Notes under the pieces: model-generated
What the model saw: the letters and a program-made list of their open reading frames with translations, nothing else
Database searches by the model: none
Told to the model about the DNA's origin: nothing
Source: Chitinophagales bacterium
GTDB taxonomy: Bacteria > Bacteroidota > Bacteroidia > Chitinophagales > UBA2359
Length of the DNA stretch: 25,695 nt
Assembly (NCBI GenBank): GCA_020629335.1
Contig: JAHDDN010000020.1
Span: 1 to 25,695 of the forward strand
Direction: 5' to 3'
Shown: positions 7,224 through 15,829 of the stretch, piece by piece
How positions within the stretch are numbered: position 1 is the first letter of the stretch
Layout of the letters: the number at the start of each line of letters is the position of its first letter
Program-made: the position numbers and the translations under genes

Positions 7224-7862
7224 TTACTCACACGCTAAGTCAGTAGTGTAAATGATCTGCTCCAGTTGATTAGCATTCCCTACTAATACTTCACTTTCAA
7301 AAAGATGTATAAGCTCCTCTCCATCTGCTCCAAAATCTAATGAATATACTGAGCTCGGCGGCTGGTTATCAACTGTTTGACAATCATAAATATTCGTAGG
7401 AAAAGTGTAAAATGATAATCTCAAGTGCTTGTATGAAGCAAACTGTAATGCAGTTGGGGGATCAAGTGGATAAAGTAGAGTACCATCTGCTCCTGCTATC
7501 GTTCCTTCTTTTTCATCATCTAATTGCCAGTCAAAAGCTAAGTTAGAGTCATCATTATCTACATACCAAACATCTGCTACCCTATTAAAAAGGACATTAC
7601 CGTAACAGTCCAAATACTCAAAGAGGTATCCAAAACTCACTAAATGACATCCCTCTTCATTTGCTGCCTCTTGAGAGCAAGTAGTAGCGGGATCAGCCAT
7701 TACTAATAAAGCGCCATTAGATGGCTGATAAGATATAGAAGCGCTGGCTGAAAGTAATTGCTCACCCTCGCACAGTTCAACTGGAGGTGGATCGCAGCCT
7801 TGCCAAATTAGGCTAAAAACGACTACTTTAAGTACTAATACATAAAATAAGAAACGTTTCAT
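7224..7862 (-). CDS. Secreted lipoprotein, WQGC type, paralog of the next gene upstream
   Basis: The protein has 212 residues. The signal peptide ends in SLIWQGCDPP, with Cys23 as the lipidation site. The string Trp-Gln-Gly-Cys-Asp-Pro-Pro is shared with the neighbour at 7924-8583, as are SYQPSNGA, the Cys-Ser/Phe-Gln segment followed by GCH or ACH, DWQxDxxxEGxxxGADGT and LDFGxDG. The two are clearly tandem paralogs, although most of the remaining sequence has diverged. The mature part is beta-rich and acidic with several cysteines, as in a surface lipoprotein. No known family is recognised. It starts 61 bp after the paralog's stop, with no promoter seen between them, so it is probably co-transcribed from the promoter at 8639-8686. 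Confidence 0.78.
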   Translation of the reverse strand: MKRFLFYVLVLKVVVFSLIWQGCDPPPVELCEGEQLLSASASISYQPSNGALLVMADPATTCSQEAANEEGCHLVSFGYLFEYLDCYGNVLFNRVADVWYVDNDDSNLAFDWQLDDEKEGTIAGADGTLLYPLDPPTALQFASYKHLRLSFYTFPTNIYDCQTVDNQPPSSVYSLDFGADGEELIHLFESEVLVGNANQLEQIIYTTDLACE

Positions 7863-7923
7863 AATATTAATTTTAAATTTTAAGAATCAATTTGATCTAT
7901 AGTGCTCACCATTTAGCAACTTA

Positions 7924-8583
7924 CTAATCACAATCACCTCCATTATCAATAAGAACAACCTCATAATAATTTGAATTAGGATATACTAAATATTCCTTAT
8001 ATATCTCTTGGATAGGCAAACCATCTTGACCAAAATCTAAAGACATATTCACATGATTAGATCCACTACCAGCAAAAGAACAGGCATATTCATTAAAAAC
8101 AGATAACTGAATATTTAATAATAACTTATTATAATCTTGTAAGCCTAAATCTGGACTTGGGGGTGTCAATATGATAGTACCATCTGCTCCCTCCATTATA
8201 CTTTCGTCTGAGACATCTATTTGCCAATCTAGTACTTGATCAGCATTATCATTACTCGCATCAGCATCGCTATTAATGTTAATGTAGTGTATCTCACTAG
8301 TTATTTGATGTATTACATTCTCACAATCATCAATATAGCTAAATATATAGGATAGATTTGAATCATGGCAAGCTCCTTCAAAGGAAGGGTTTTGAAAGCA
8401 AGTAGTAGGTGGATCTGTGGTGACTACTATAGCACCATTACTGGGTTGATAAGCTATTGCTGTACTAACGGTGAACAACTCTTCACCAAGACATTCGGGA
8501 CTCTCAGGAGGATCACAGCCTTGCCATATTAAACTGAGTACAAGGATTCCGATCAAGCTAATTTTCGATAAAACATTATTCAT
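7924..8583 (-). CDS. Secreted lipoprotein, WQGC type
   Basis: The product has 219 residues if ATG 8583 is used. The frame is open further upstream to 8673, but a good promoter lies at 8639-8670, inside that extension. The inner Met also gives a clean signal peptide (MNNVLSKISLIGILVLSLIWQGC), so the short form is preferred. The lipobox Cys is at position 23, followed by DPPESPEC. Motifs AYQPSNGAI, FGQDGLP and GADGTI are shared with the 7224-7862 gene, showing a tandem duplication. The insert DADASNDNADQ in the middle is very acidic. The function is unknown. An outer-membrane or surface lipoprotein is the likely place for it. Confidence 0.78.
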   Translation of the reverse strand: MNNVLSKISLIGILVLSLIWQGCDPPESPECLGEELFTVSTAIAYQPSNGAIVVTTDPPTTCFQNPSFEGACHDSNLSYIFSYIDDCENVIHQITSEIHYININSDADASNDNADQVLDWQIDVSDESIMEGADGTIILTPPSPDLGLQDYNKLLLNIQLSVFNEYACSFAGSGSNHVNMSLDFGQDGLPIQEIYKEYLVYPNSNYYEVVLIDNGGDCD

Positions 8584-8638
8584 GATTATTATTATTTTAG
8601 ATAAATTAATCTTGGTGGCCAACCAAATAAGTACATCA

Positions 8639-8686
8639 CAAAAGTAGAATGGAATGGTAGAAGCTACAAACACAGATTTGTTTGTA
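8639..8686 (-). promoter_or_regulatory. Promoter and possible operator of the WQGC lipoprotein pair
   Basis: On the minus strand TTTG (8670-8667), 20 bp, then TACTTTTG (8646-8639) match the Bacteroidota sigma consensus. The ATG is 55 bp further on. The -33 box lies in a perfect palindrome, TACAAACA (8665-8672) and TGTTTGTA (8679-8686). The 15-mer TACAAACACAGATTT (8665-8679) is repeated at 7024-7038. The palindrome could be an operator site. Confidence 0.72.
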
Positions 8687-8872
8687 TTTAGTACTTAAAA
8701 ATTAAAATTTTGAATGATAAATTAGCTGTAAATAAGATTTTCACTTTCGTTAAGTGTAGTAAAACTTAAATTAAATACTCTAAATATGACAAACACAATT
8801 AAGTTCACAATTTGGCTTGCAATAAGGATAGTTCAACTATTTTGGATTCAAATCTACTGAAATCTTCGGCTT

Positions 8873-9088
8873 AGGGATGGGAGCGGTATGTGGCGTCAAT
8901 GGGGCAGCTTATGGAGCTTAGGCTCACGCAGGCTGGCCCGCAGGGCAGACAAGTGCGCCTTAGCGGAATAGCTGACACATAGCCACATAAGAGCGGACAG
9001 CCCGACCATGCGCCTTCGGCGAATGATGAATGATGAACGATGAATTATAAATGGCTCATGCTGCGCACTCGCCCCTACAAACGCATGG
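8873..9088 (-). repeat. Composite palindromic repeat, copy 2
   Basis: Read on the minus strand, left arm CCATGCG (9088-9082) and right arm CGCATGG (9012-9006) flank an insert. The insert begins GTAGGGGCG (9078-9070), the first part of the core seen in copies 3 and 4, and then switches to ATTCATC-type sequence and CGCCGAAGGCG like copy 1. The conserved module runs from 9005 to 8873. In it, GCCCTGCGGGC forms a small inner hairpin. The remainder of 8687-8872 is AT-rich with no feature seen. Confidence 0.87.
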
Positions 9089-9105
9089 GAAGCCCCAAAT
9101 AAAGA

Positions 9106-9137
9106 AAGCCCAATAAGAGATTTTTCTTATTGGGCTT
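9106..9137. terminator. Bidirectional-type terminator after the 9153-10007 gene
   Basis: AAGCCCAATAAGA (9106-9118) and TCTTATTGGGCTT (9125-9137) form a perfect 13-bp stem. On the minus strand it lies 15 bp after the stop of the T9SS cargo gene and is followed by TTCTTT. The plus side is also followed by a T-rich stretch. Confidence 0.8.
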
Positions 9138-9152
9138 CTTTTGTTTATATCG

Positions 9153-10007
9153 TTACTTGGCAATTATAACTGGCTTTGTTATTACCTCATCTTCCATTTG
9201 GATATGAAGGTAATAGAGGCCATTGACTAAATCAACAGGATATTGTAAGTGTTGACTGCCTACAGCGTATGTTTGCTGATTAAATTGTTGGATCATTTTG
9301 CCTGTAGCATCCATAATTTGTATGGCAACATTCGTGTTTTCTTTCAGATCTAAATTGATATTTAGGTCATTTTGAATAGGATTTGGGTATATTTCTATAT
9401 CCTTATTTAGAATATCTTCTAAGGCAGTGTCTTCCATTTCGGTGATGTTTAGAGAAGCTGTGTAAGTATAATCACCTGTTTTGGCTCCATTGCCATTAGC
9501 AGCTAAGCCCGATGCCCAGAAGGTGACACTTCCTGATCCAGTAGCTGGAGCGGTCCATTGGAAGCTATAGGTATTTTCAGATGGATTCGGGACACTTTGA
9601 TGATTGATATATTCACGCCCAGCTGGGCTTGTTTGAATATTAGTCATAGAGCCTGCTGGAGATATGAATGCACCAGTACTATTAAAGCTTTCATCTAGGG
9701 CAATCATTTGGAATCCGAAACGGCTAGCATTTGGATCGTCTATTGTCACACTAATGTCATAAGTTGCTCCTGCTTCATAAACCTCTGCTCCGCCATAATT
9801 GATGATTAAGCTTCCTGGGCCAGTGTTAGGCCCACCAGTAGCTGCATCAAGATGGCAACCTGATTTAGCACAAGTTAATTCGCCATTATCAATAGCTCCT
9901 GCATGTCCCACTATGGGTTGCGAAGAATTAGAATGGGAGTAATTATTATTGATGCTAAACCAGCAAATTAGGGTCATTAGCAGTATAAAAGTCCATTTTT
10001 TAGTCAT
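9153..10007 (-). CDS. T9SS cargo protein with choice-of-anchor V-like domain
   Basis: The protein has 284 residues. It has a signal peptide (hydrophobic FILLMTLICWF), then the segment GHAGAIDNGELTCAKSGCHLDAATGG typical of the choice-of-anchor V family, with CAKSGCH around 46-52. A beta-sandwich follows, with YEAGATYDISVTIDDPNASRFGFQMIAL and later FWASGLAANGNGAKTGDYTYTASLNI, which resembles Reeler-like extracellular domains. The last ~80 residues are a type A T9SS sorting domain: IEIYPNPIQNDLNINLDL, IQIMDATGKMIQQF, LVNGLYYLHIQ, and a basic end KPVIIAK. The protein is therefore exported to the cell surface or medium by the type IX system. Its target is unknown. It stands alone, with its own terminator downstream. 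No clear promoter was found in 10008-10269. Confidence 0.87.
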   Translation of the reverse strand: MTKKWTFILLMTLICWFSINNNYSHSNSSQPIVGHAGAIDNGELTCAKSGCHLDAATGGPNTGPGSLIINYGGAEVYEAGATYDISVTIDDPNASRFGFQMIALDESFNSTGAFISPAGSMTNIQTSPAGREYINHQSVPNPSENTYSFQWTAPATGSGSVTFWASGLAANGNGAKTGDYTYTASLNITEMEDTALEDILNKDIEIYPNPIQNDLNINLDLKENTNVAIQIMDATGKMIQQFNQQTYAVGSQHLQYPVDLVNGLYYLHIQMEDEVITKPVIIAK

Positions 10008-10214
10008 TACTACGTCGTTTTGATTGATAATTAATAATAAAAAGGCTACTAATTGGGTCTTAAATACGTTATAAAAATTAACAACGACCTAAATGTTTTC
10101 CCTTATCCCTATTAGTTTTACCCTCTTATAAAGTTGAAATTTACTAAAATTGTTTAAAATTAACAAAGCAATTGGTTTAAAGCCTTGTCTTTATGATAGT
10201 TGCTTTGTAATTAT

Positions 10215-10222
10215 TATATTTG
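10215..10222 (+). promoter_or_regulatory. Probable -7 box (TATATTTG) of the first large T9SS gene
   Basis: TATATTTG matches TAnnTTTG and lies 47 bp before the ATG at 10270. A TTTG at the right distance is not seen, so this call rests on the -7 box alone. The rest of 10008-10269 is AT-rich with no other feature seen. Confidence 0.5.
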
Positions 10223-10269
10223 ACTTTTAATCAAAGATTAACAGAAATTGCCTAATTAAAAGAAAAAAA

Positions 10270-12798
10270 ATGAAAAGAAATTTTTTACTTAGCACAAGAG
10301 CGGCAGTTGCATTAATAGCCTTCTTTATGATTGGTTTTAGTGCTTCTATCAATGCTCAAGTTATTTTCGAAGAAGATTTTGAAGATGGTTTACCAGAAGA
10401 TTGGGAAAGCACTTTCAATGAGCCTGGTCAAGGTTGGATGCATGGTGATGAAGCCACTTTAACGAGCCAGTACTTCACATTCCCAGAAAATGTATTCGCA
10501 GGTAATGCATTCATGGGTGCCAATGATGATGGCTGTATGCCTAATGGTGAAGCGCCAACTTCAGCAGCTAACTGTGATTCAAGTATGGATTATTTGATTA
10601 CACCATCTATTGATTTATCAGACTACCCAGGTGTGGTATTGAGTTTTAATGCATTCTATACAGGTGCTTATAACTCATTGATGAATATAGACATCAGTGG
10701 TGATGGTGGTGAAACATGGGACGAAAATGTATACGAAGTAGGAGATAATACTGCATGGACTAATCATGTAGTACCTATTAGTGATTACGGCGGCTTATCT
10801 GATGTAAAAATCAGATTCCACCACGATGATAATGGTGGTACTACTAGCTGGGCAAGTGGTGCAGGTGTTGATGACGTTATGTTAGCAGTACCTGACTTCA
10901 ATGATATGGCAGTACGTTTAAACCACAAAACAGTAGACTACGCAAGTTTCCCATTAAGCCAGTTAGGCGAAGAGGGTTTCGGTGAAATCAATGCTGAGTT
11001 AATTAACTTAGGTGTTGATGCAACAGACGTAACAGTAACTGTTTCTATTGATTCTCTTGACTTTTCTACTGATCCAATTTCTTTCGCTAATGTAGCAAGC
11101 TACACTAGTGAGGCTCAAGATGTTGGTGCTGGTCAAAGTACTACGATATCTTTAGGAAGTGATTTTGAGGCTGAAAATGCCTTCTATGTCATTCGTACTT
11201 CAGTAGATTATGCTGAAATTGATGAGGATGTAAATGAAGCGAATAATGAGCACATACACGTTACACAGTTAAACGAATTCTTTATCAGTAGAGCTTTAAC
11301 ATTGAACTTCGCTGCTTTAGAAGATTCTACTATTGCTCCTGAAGGTTTTGCTTTAACCTTAGGTGGTGACAATGCTGCTGACACAAGAAATGCTTCTTCT
11401 TTTGATATTTATGAAGCATCTTATGTTGAGCAGGTAAATATCTCTATTCAAAACCCAGAAGGTTTAACAAGAATTGGAATTTTTGAATCAGATCCTGATT
11501 CTTCTCCAGCTGCTGAGCCATTATATGAGTCTGGATTCTTTGATCCTGCTGATTTTGCAGAATTGACTCCTGATCAAATTAATACAGTTCCTGTACCAAT
11601 TACTTGTCCTCCTCTTTTAGAGCCAGGTAAGTACTGGATTAGTGTTTACGAACAAACAGGAGCTAATGTAAACTTAGTTTACTCTACACACTATTTACCT
11701 CTTGGTCAGTCTGTATACTTATCAGGTGAGGATTTCTCTGATGTATGGTGGGCTAACCCAAATAGTATCATGCCTTTAATTGATGTTGCTTTAACACAAG
11801 AATTATCTATCACTTCTCCAGCTACTAACTTAGAGCTTAGTGATGACGCTTCTGGCTTTGAAATAGATATTGATGCATCTGTTACTGATGATGACGGATT
11901 CTTAGGTGGTTTCTGTGAAATCACTTGGACAGTTGATGGTGACGTTATTACTGAATATGACGGTCAAACATCTTTCAACTACGAATTTGATGCTTTCGGT
12001 ACTTATGAAGTTTGTGCTATTGTTGAATCTTTAGACGGTACAGAATTAGAAGAGTGTGTTACTGTTGAGTTAGAGTGTAGCTTAGATGCTGACGAAGATG
12101 TAACTCCTGGTAGTATTACAATCGAAGTAGATGGTGGTTCTGGTAACTACGAATACGATTGGAGTAATGGTGATGATTCTGAAGAAGCAACTGGTTTAGA
12201 GCCAGGTACTGAATATACAGTAGTTGTATCTGATGGCGATTGTGAGCAAGAATTCACTTTCGAAACTGCTGAGTGTGATGTTAGTGTTTCTGAAGATGGT
12301 ATTAGTTATGATAATAATGAAGCTACTATCGAATTAGACATTGATAACTCTTACTACTCTACTTCTGGTGCTACTAATGAGCACACAATCACATGGACAA
12401 ATGAAGATGGCGATGAAGTAGGTGATGAATTAACAGTAACAGTTGATGCATCTGGTACTTATACCGCTACCGTAAGTGACCCTGCGGGTTGTGAAGCAAC
12501 TGTAGAAGTTGATGTTTCAATTGTAGATATCGAAACAATCGAAGGTTTAGCTAACTTTGAGATGTATCCAAACCCAACAGCGAATGAAGTAACAATTGAT
12601 TTTGACTTAGACAGAAATGTTGATTTCCAATTGACGATCTTCAATGTTGCTGGTGAGAGAGTAATGGAAACAGCTACTCAAGAATTAAACACTTTCACTC
12701 AAACATTTGACTTATCTGAATTCGCTAATGGCGTATACATGGTACAGTTAACTTTTGACAATAAAGTAATGATGGAAAGATTAATGATTAGTAAATAA
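10270..12798 (+). CDS. Large acidic T9SS cargo protein, paralog A
   Basis: This surface or extracellular protein has 842 residues. The signal peptide ends near Gln30 (ASINAQ). Residues ~31-212 form a choice-of-anchor J / cleaved-adhesin type domain (IFEEDFEDGLPEDWES, ITPSIDLSDYPGVVLSFNAFY, VKIRFHHDDNGG..WASGAGVDDV). Next comes a CARDB-like domain (~213-340: FPLSQLGEEGFGEINAELIN) and a middle domain around the string QNPEGLTRIGIFESDPDS (from ~387). An Ig-like domain (~514-600) leads into a SprB-like segment (DGGSGNYEYDWSNGDD). The last ~80 residues are the T9SS sorting domain with YPNPTANEVTIDFDL. The protein is very rich in Asp and Glu. Codons look strongly biased (mostly TTA for Leu, T-ending codons), suggesting high expression. 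A terminator follows. The paralogs at 12962 and 15970 lie next to it. No enzymatic motif was found. Confidence 0.9.
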   Translation: MKRNFLLSTRAAVALIAFFMIGFSASINAQVIFEEDFEDGLPEDWESTFNEPGQGWMHGDEATLTSQYFTFPENVFAGNAFMGANDDGCMPNGEAPTSAANCDSSMDYLITPSIDLSDYPGVVLSFNAFYTGAYNSLMNIDISGDGGETWDENVYEVGDNTAWTNHVVPISDYGGLSDVKIRFHHDDNGGTTSWASGAGVDDVMLAVPDFNDMAVRLNHKTVDYASFPLSQLGEEGFGEINAELINLGVDATDVTVTVSIDSLDFSTDPISFANVASYTSEAQDVGAGQSTTISLGSDFEAENAFYVIRTSVDYAEIDEDVNEANNEHIHVTQLNEFFISRALTLNFAALEDSTIAPEGFALTLGGDNAADTRNASSFDIYEASYVEQVNISIQNPEGLTRIGIFESDPDSSPAAEPLYESGFFDPADFAELTPDQINTVPVPITCPPLLEPGKYWISVYEQTGANVNLVYSTHYLPLGQSVYLSGEDFSDVWWANPNSIMPLIDVALTQELSITSPATNLELSDDASGFEIDIDASVTDDDGFLGGFCEITWTVDGDVITEYDGQTSFNYEFDAFGTYEVCAIVESLDGTELEECVTVELECSLDADEDVTPGSITIEVDGGSGNYEYDWSNGDDSEEATGLEPGTEYTVVVSDGDCEQEFTFETAECDVSVSEDGISYDNNEATIELDIDNSYYSTSGATNEHTITWTNEDGDEVGDELTVTVDASGTYTATVSDPAGCEATVEVDVSIVDIETIEGLANFEMYPNPTANEVTIDFDLDRNVDFQLTIFNVAGERVMETATQELNTFTQTFDLSEFANGVYMVQLTFDNKVMMERLMISK
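11428..11600 (+). repeat. Tract nearly identical to 14129-14301 (inside paralog A)
   Basis: This 173-bp tract in the middle domain matches 14129-14301 in paralog B with only about seven or eight differences by eye and no indel. Sequence on both sides is clearly more diverged. It is a likely gene-conversion patch. Confidence 0.75.
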
Positions 12799-12883
12799 TC
12801 ATTAACAACATACTTCAGTTCTAATTAGAACTGATCAAGAGAACGGGAAGTTGAGCAATCAGCTTCCCGTTTTTTTATGTTCA
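12532..12883 (+). repeat. Sorting domain plus terminator block, near-identical copy of 15281-15632
   Basis: The 352-bp block covers the last codons, the stop, the 3' UTR and the terminator of paralog A. By eye it differs from 15281-15632 at only six positions without an indel. About 225 bp of the coding part are identical. Confidence 0.88.
12842..12877 (+). terminator. Terminator of paralog A
   Basis: AACGGGAAG (12842-12850) pairs with CTTCCCGTT (12863-12871), followed by T's. The same hairpin recurs after paralog B. Confidence 0.9.
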
Positions 12884-12961
12884 TTTATCATTAGTTTGTA
12901 ATATTTATAAGGAAAAAAGACCTCTTGTCTAAGTTTTATTAATAATTGCTTATATTTAACA

Positions 12962-15547
12962 ATGCAAATCTACAATGAAATAGGAAAGCTCAATATTTAC
13001 AGGCTGTGGAGTGGTATTACAATCTGCTTACTCTTAATCATGAGTTTTGACATTAGTGCTCAAGTCATATTTGAAGAAAATTTTGACGATGGACTTCCAT
13101 CAGATTGGGAAAGTACTTTCAATGAACCAGGGCAAGGGTGGCTACATGGTGATGAGACTACGTTATCGAGTCAATACTTTACCTTCTCAGAAAATGTATT
13201 CGCAGGAAATGCTTTTATGGGTGCCAATGATGATGGGTGCATGCCTGATGGAGAAGATCCATCTGCAGCGGTTAACTGTGACTCAAGCATGGATTATTTG
13301 ATAACTCCATCTATTGACCTATCAGACTATTCTAGTGTAGTATTGAGTTTTAATGCATTCTATACAGGTGCTTATAGTTCATTACTTAATATCGATATTA
13401 GTAGCGATGGTGGGGAAAGTTGGGATGAAAACATTTTTGAAGTGGAAGGGAATATGATTTGGATGAATCACTTTTTATATCTCAATCAATATACAGGGTT
13501 AGATAATGTAAAAATCAGATTTCACCACGATGATAATGGCGGTACAACAAACTGGGCTAGTGGAGCAGGTATAGATGATGTAAAAATAATGGTGCTCGAT
13601 AATGATTTAGGTATCAAGTTAAAGCATAAAATAATTGATTATTCAATGTTTCCAATAAGCCAATTAGGCGAAGATGGCTTCGGTGAAATTATTGCTGAAG
13701 TAATTAACTATGGAGTAGATCAAACTAATGTAACCGCTACAGTAAGCATTGACTCGATTGACTTTTCTACGACTCCCATATCTCTTGTCAATATGGCTAC
13801 TTACACAAGCGAAGCTATTGATATTGGTGAGAATACTACTACTCAAATATCATTGGGGAGTGATTTTGAGGTAGAAAATGCTCACTATGTTTTTCGTACT
13901 TCAGTAAATTATGATGAAATAGATGAAGATTTCAATAAAGCTGATAATGAGCACATACACATCACTCAAATAAATGAAGACTTCATCAGTAGAGCACTAA
14001 GATTAGATTTTACTGAGTTTGAAGATACCACCTTAATTCCTAAAGATTATAATTTATCATTAGGTGGTTTTAGTGAAAATGATATAAGAAAAGCTGTTTC
14101 TTTTGAAATTTTTGAAGCTTCTTATATAGAGCAGGTAAATATCTCTATTCAAAACCCAGAAGGTTTAACAAGAATTGGAATTTTTGAATCAGATCCTGAT
14201 TCTTCTCCAACTGCTGAGCCATTATATGAGTCTGCTTTCTTTGATCCTGCTGATTTTGCAGAATTGACTGCTGACCAAATTAATACGGTTCCTGTACCAA
14301 TCAACTGCCCTTATCTTTTAGAGCCAGGTAAATACTGGTTAAGCGTTTATGAACGAGCGGATCCTGATATAGGACTAATATACTCAACACACTATTCACC
14401 ACTTAATCAATCGGTTTACTTAAACAGTCCCAACTTCACTGATGAATGGTTGGCGAACCCATATGATATCACCCCTTTAATTGATGTTGCCTTATCACAA
14501 GAACTCAACATGACTTCTCCAGCTACAATAGTCACTCTATCTCAAACTGAAAACACCAGCAATTTAGGTATTATCATGCAAGCCGCCGTGGATAATGACG
14601 ATCCAACAACTGCTTCTGGATATTGCAATATTATTTGGACTATCAATGGGGAAGAAATAAACAATGAAAACTCCAATTCGCTAACTTATGAATTTAGTGA
14701 ATTTACGGACTATGAAGTATGTGTAAATGTAGAATCTCTCGATGGTACTATTTTACAAGACTGTATAATGGCCGAATTAATATGTGATTTGGCAGTAAAT
14801 TCTACTTCAACCCCAAGCAGTATCAGCTTAGAAGTAGAAAACGGATCTGGCAATTATGAATACAACTGGAGTAATGATGATAATACTTCTACCATCAATA
14901 ATCTTGAAGAAGAAACAGAGTATACTGTTACAATTACTGATGGGGTCTGTACCGAAGAACTTAGTTTAACTACTGAGGCATGTGATTTAGAGGCATACTT
15001 AGATGATTTTGAATTTGAGTATCCAGAATGTTATATACACTTTTACCTTGACATTGACAATTCGTTTGCAACACCCTCTGACCCTGCTAATCACAATATC
15101 ATCTGGACAGATATAAACGATTCTATTGTGGGTACTGAAGAAACCTTAACTATTTGCTCTGAAGATGTAATAGGCACATTCTTCATTACAGTAACTGATA
15201 TCTTTGGCTGCGAAGTAAATACAGAAATACCCCTGCTTCCTGATGATATAGGAGGATCTTGCCCATGTACCACTACTAATGAAACAATCGAAGGTTTAGC
15301 CAACTTTGAAATCTATCCAAACCCAACAGCGAATGAAGTAACAATTGATTTTGACTTAGACAGAAATGTTGATTTCCAATTGACGATCTTCAATGTTGCT
15401 GGTGAGAGAGTAATGGAAACAGCTACTCAAGAATTAAACACTTTCACTCAAACATTTGACTTATCTGAATTCGCTAATGGCGTATACATGGTACAGTTAA
15501 CTTTTGACAATAAAGTAATGATGGAAAGATTAATGATTAGCAAATAA
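12962..15547 (+). CDS. Large acidic T9SS cargo protein, paralog B
   Basis: The protein has 861 residues and the same domain order as paralog A: choice-of-anchor J-like domain, CARDB-like domain, middle domain with QNPEGLTRIGIFESDPDS, Ig-like region, SprB-like segment (NGSGNYEYNWSNDDNTS), and the T9SS sorting domain. Its signal region is longer (ATG 12962, hydrophobic WSGITICLLLIMSF, ending near SAQ). TATATTTA (12951-12958), one base off a -7 box, lies only 3 bp before the ATG, so the real start or promoter may differ. Overall the DNA has diverged from A, and codon choice is more mixed. In contrast, two tracts (14129-14301 and 15281-15632) are nearly identical to A, the sign of recent gene conversion. 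The region between the SprB-like segment and the sorting domain has an extra Cys-rich insert (SCPCTTTNE). A terminator follows. Confidence 0.9.
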   Translation: MQIYNEIGKLNIYRLWSGITICLLLIMSFDISAQVIFEENFDDGLPSDWESTFNEPGQGWLHGDETTLSSQYFTFSENVFAGNAFMGANDDGCMPDGEDPSAAVNCDSSMDYLITPSIDLSDYSSVVLSFNAFYTGAYSSLLNIDISSDGGESWDENIFEVEGNMIWMNHFLYLNQYTGLDNVKIRFHHDDNGGTTNWASGAGIDDVKIMVLDNDLGIKLKHKIIDYSMFPISQLGEDGFGEIIAEVINYGVDQTNVTATVSIDSIDFSTTPISLVNMATYTSEAIDIGENTTTQISLGSDFEVENAHYVFRTSVNYDEIDEDFNKADNEHIHITQINEDFISRALRLDFTEFEDTTLIPKDYNLSLGGFSENDIRKAVSFEIFEASYIEQVNISIQNPEGLTRIGIFESDPDSSPTAEPLYESAFFDPADFAELTADQINTVPVPINCPYLLEPGKYWLSVYERADPDIGLIYSTHYSPLNQSVYLNSPNFTDEWLANPYDITPLIDVALSQELNMTSPATIVTLSQTENTSNLGIIMQAAVDNDDPTTASGYCNIIWTINGEEINNENSNSLTYEFSEFTDYEVCVNVESLDGTILQDCIMAELICDLAVNSTSTPSSISLEVENGSGNYEYNWSNDDNTSTINNLEEETEYTVTITDGVCTEELSLTTEACDLEAYLDDFEFEYPECYIHFYLDIDNSFATPSDPANHNIIWTDINDSIVGTEETLTICSEDVIGTFFITVTDIFGCEVNTEIPLLPDDIGGSCPCTTTNETIEGLANFEIYPNPTANEVTIDFDLDRNVDFQLTIFNVAGERVMETATQELNTFTQTFDLSEFANGVYMVQLTFDNKVMMERLMISK
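14129..14301 (+). repeat. Tract nearly identical to 11428-11600 (inside paralog B)
   Basis: This is the partner of the conversion patch in paralog A. It encodes the QNPEGLTRIGIFESDPDS segment and the following ~40 residues. Confidence 0.75.
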
Positions 15548-15632
15548 TCATTAACAATATACTTCAGTTCTAATTAGAACTAATCAAGAGAACGGGAAGT
15601 TGAGCAATCAGCTTCCCGTTTTTTTATGTTCA
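15281..15632 (+). repeat. Sorting domain plus terminator block, near-identical copy of 12532-12883
   Basis: This is the second copy of the 352-bp block. It includes the stop codon, about 45 bp of 3' UTR and the terminator. Similarity stops abruptly after the shared TTATGTTCA. Confidence 0.88.
15591..15626 (+). terminator. Terminator of paralog B
   Basis: AACGGGAAG (15591-15599) pairs with CTTCCCGTT (15612-15620), followed by a T-run. It is the same hairpin as at 12842. Confidence 0.9.
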
Positions 15633-15829
15633 CAAATAGAGAAAGTATGTCATACTAATGCCATTTATGGGATTAATTCAAAAAAAAGCTCAAATATATT
15701 TTGTTGATTAAGTGTTGAAGTCTATTTTCGTTTAATGCTATATGGGTTTATTAACTGTATCCTGTCATATCATGAATCATTTTTAGAAGCTTTAGTAATG
15801 CTAAAAAAATAACTTTTCGTTTTCTACTT

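Noticed and set aside
8584..8673. Extension of the WQGC lipoprotein to an upstream ATG
   Set aside because: The consensus promoter at 8639-8670 lies inside it, and the inner Met gives a normal lipoprotein signal.
9853..9872. CAKSGCH in the choice-of-anchor V-like protein as a heme-c site
   Set aside because: The spacing is CX4CH, not the standard CX2CH, and the string is a usual feature of this surface family as I recall it.
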